DNA from: Paenibacillus sp. R14(2021)
Lineage (GTDB): Bacteria; Bacillota; Bacilli; Paenibacillales; Paenibacillaceae
DNA: 64,000 nt
Direction of reading: 5' to 3'
Assembly (NCBI RefSeq): GCF_019431355.1
Contig: NZ_CP080269.1
Coordinates: forward strand, 5,203,001 to 5,267,000
The position numbers and the translations under genes were made by a program. This document shows positions 63,656 through 64,000 of the stretch, in pieces. Under the pieces are notes generated by a model. The model was not told where the DNA came from, did not search any database, and was given only the letters and a program-made list of their open reading frames with translations. The first letter of the stretch is position 1, and every line of letters begins with the position of its first letter.

Positions 63656-64000
63656 TTATAGAGGATAACAAATTATGGTGTTAAACTTCGTTTTCTCATC
63701 AGCAATGTTCACATAGACATGCGGCTGATCCGCGGAAAAATGGATGGCGTCCCCAGCCTTTAATGCGTATGCATCATCCTGGATACGGAGTTGAAGCTCA
63801 CCGCTGATCATCAATATATATTCCTCGACGCCTTCATAATGGGCTTCTGAGGCATATGTACATCCGACATCAATCTCAACGGTATAAATCTCAAACTGCT
63901 TTTTCTGTTCAAAGGGAACGATGGGAAACGCCCGATAATTTCCATCTGCTTCTAAGAAGGGTTCAATCTCATCGAGACGGATATGGGTTACCTTTGGGAC
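63656..64000 (-). CDS. Cupin-domain regulator, C-terminal part (cut by window edge)
   Basis: 114 codons of a minus-strand gene that continues beyond the window. The cupin barrel is clear: GVEEYILMISGELQLRIQDD followed by AYALKAGDAIHFSADQPHVY, with the metal- or ligand-site residues HYEGVEE and H in QPHVY. Ends NTIICYPL. This is the usual C-terminal domain of HTH_XRE-cupin transcriptional regulators, whose helix-turn-helix would lie to the right of the window. An XRE-cupin regulator is therefore likely but not proven. Confidence 0.75.
   Translation of the reverse strand, partial: VPKVTHIRLDEIEPFLEADGNYRAFPIVPFEQKKQFEIYTVEIDVGCTYASEAHYEGVEEYILMISGELQLRIQDDAYALKAGDAIHFSADQPHVYVNIADEKTKFNTIICYPL

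Noticed and set aside
1..64000. CRISPR array, tRNA, rRNA, prophage attachment sites
   Set aside because: No regularly spaced repeats, no tRNA-like T-loop sequence in a cloverleaf context and no integrase gene were seen on reading both strands.

Overview
The window looks like a chromosomal segment of a spore-forming, Gram-positive Bacillales bacterium, most likely Paenibacillus or a close relative. The evidence is YesM/YesN-type sensor kinases and AraC-type response regulators beside Lpl-type sugar ABC transporters that carry no ATPase gene, spore-germination (GerA/GerB/GerC) remnants, Spo0E-like small proteins, strong AGGAGG ribosome binding sites and a cytochrome c lipoprotein. No tRNA, rRNA, CRISPR array or origin was seen.

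Layout. (1) 1-4050 is GC-rich core: cytochrome c, an AraC regulator overlapping mutY, and a KDPG aldolase. (2) 4050-8250 holds a decayed LysR gene, a coiled-coil protein of unknown function, and a NemR-like TetR repressor with an Old Yellow Enzyme reductase whose leader carries two identical-type operators. (3) 8250-11240 is a glycoside-hydrolase-like protein divergent from an AraC regulator. (4) 11250-40150 is an AT-richer accessory region full of broken genes: GntR, GerA, GerB, GerC, SDR, cupin, MsrB, IS5, IS110 and two Lsa-type ABC-F genes. Intact genes within it are two MFS exporters, two SDR oxidoreductases, an aldehyde dehydrogenase, two closely related TetR repressors, a two-component system, two alpha/beta hydrolases, a DoxX-like protein, a Cfr-family 23S rRNA methyltransferase and one complete Lsa-type ABC-F protein. 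(5) 40400-49230 is a YesM/YesN pair divergent from a carbohydrate ABC importer with two binding proteins and two permeases. (6) 49240-50820 is an IS3 scar followed by a collinear, internally deleted copy of the MFS-Spo0E-gerC-SDR block at 35265-40151. (7) 51188-63400 is a second YesN/YesM pair with importer genes, an alpha-L-fucosidase and a GH43-like protein; it carries the scar of a tandem duplication that left two paralogous binding proteins but one permease pair. (8) The right edge is the 3' end of a cupin-type regulator.

How the parts fit. Five copies of one 26-bp inverted repeat, TAGACA-N14-TGTWTA, were found in region 4, always between a TetR gene and its divergent neighbour or directly upstream of an SDR, ALDH or MFS operon, and always overlapping the -35 hexamer. 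I infer a local detoxification/efflux regulon under the two TetR paralogs. Two ABC-F leaders carry intrinsic terminators with exactly complementary antiterminator segments, and the Cfr-like gene has its Shine-Dalgarno in a hairpin, so this region also appears to hold a ribosome-antibiotic-sensing resistance module, part of it decayed. The sugar regions fit sensing of extracellular glycans, import and intracellular cleavage.
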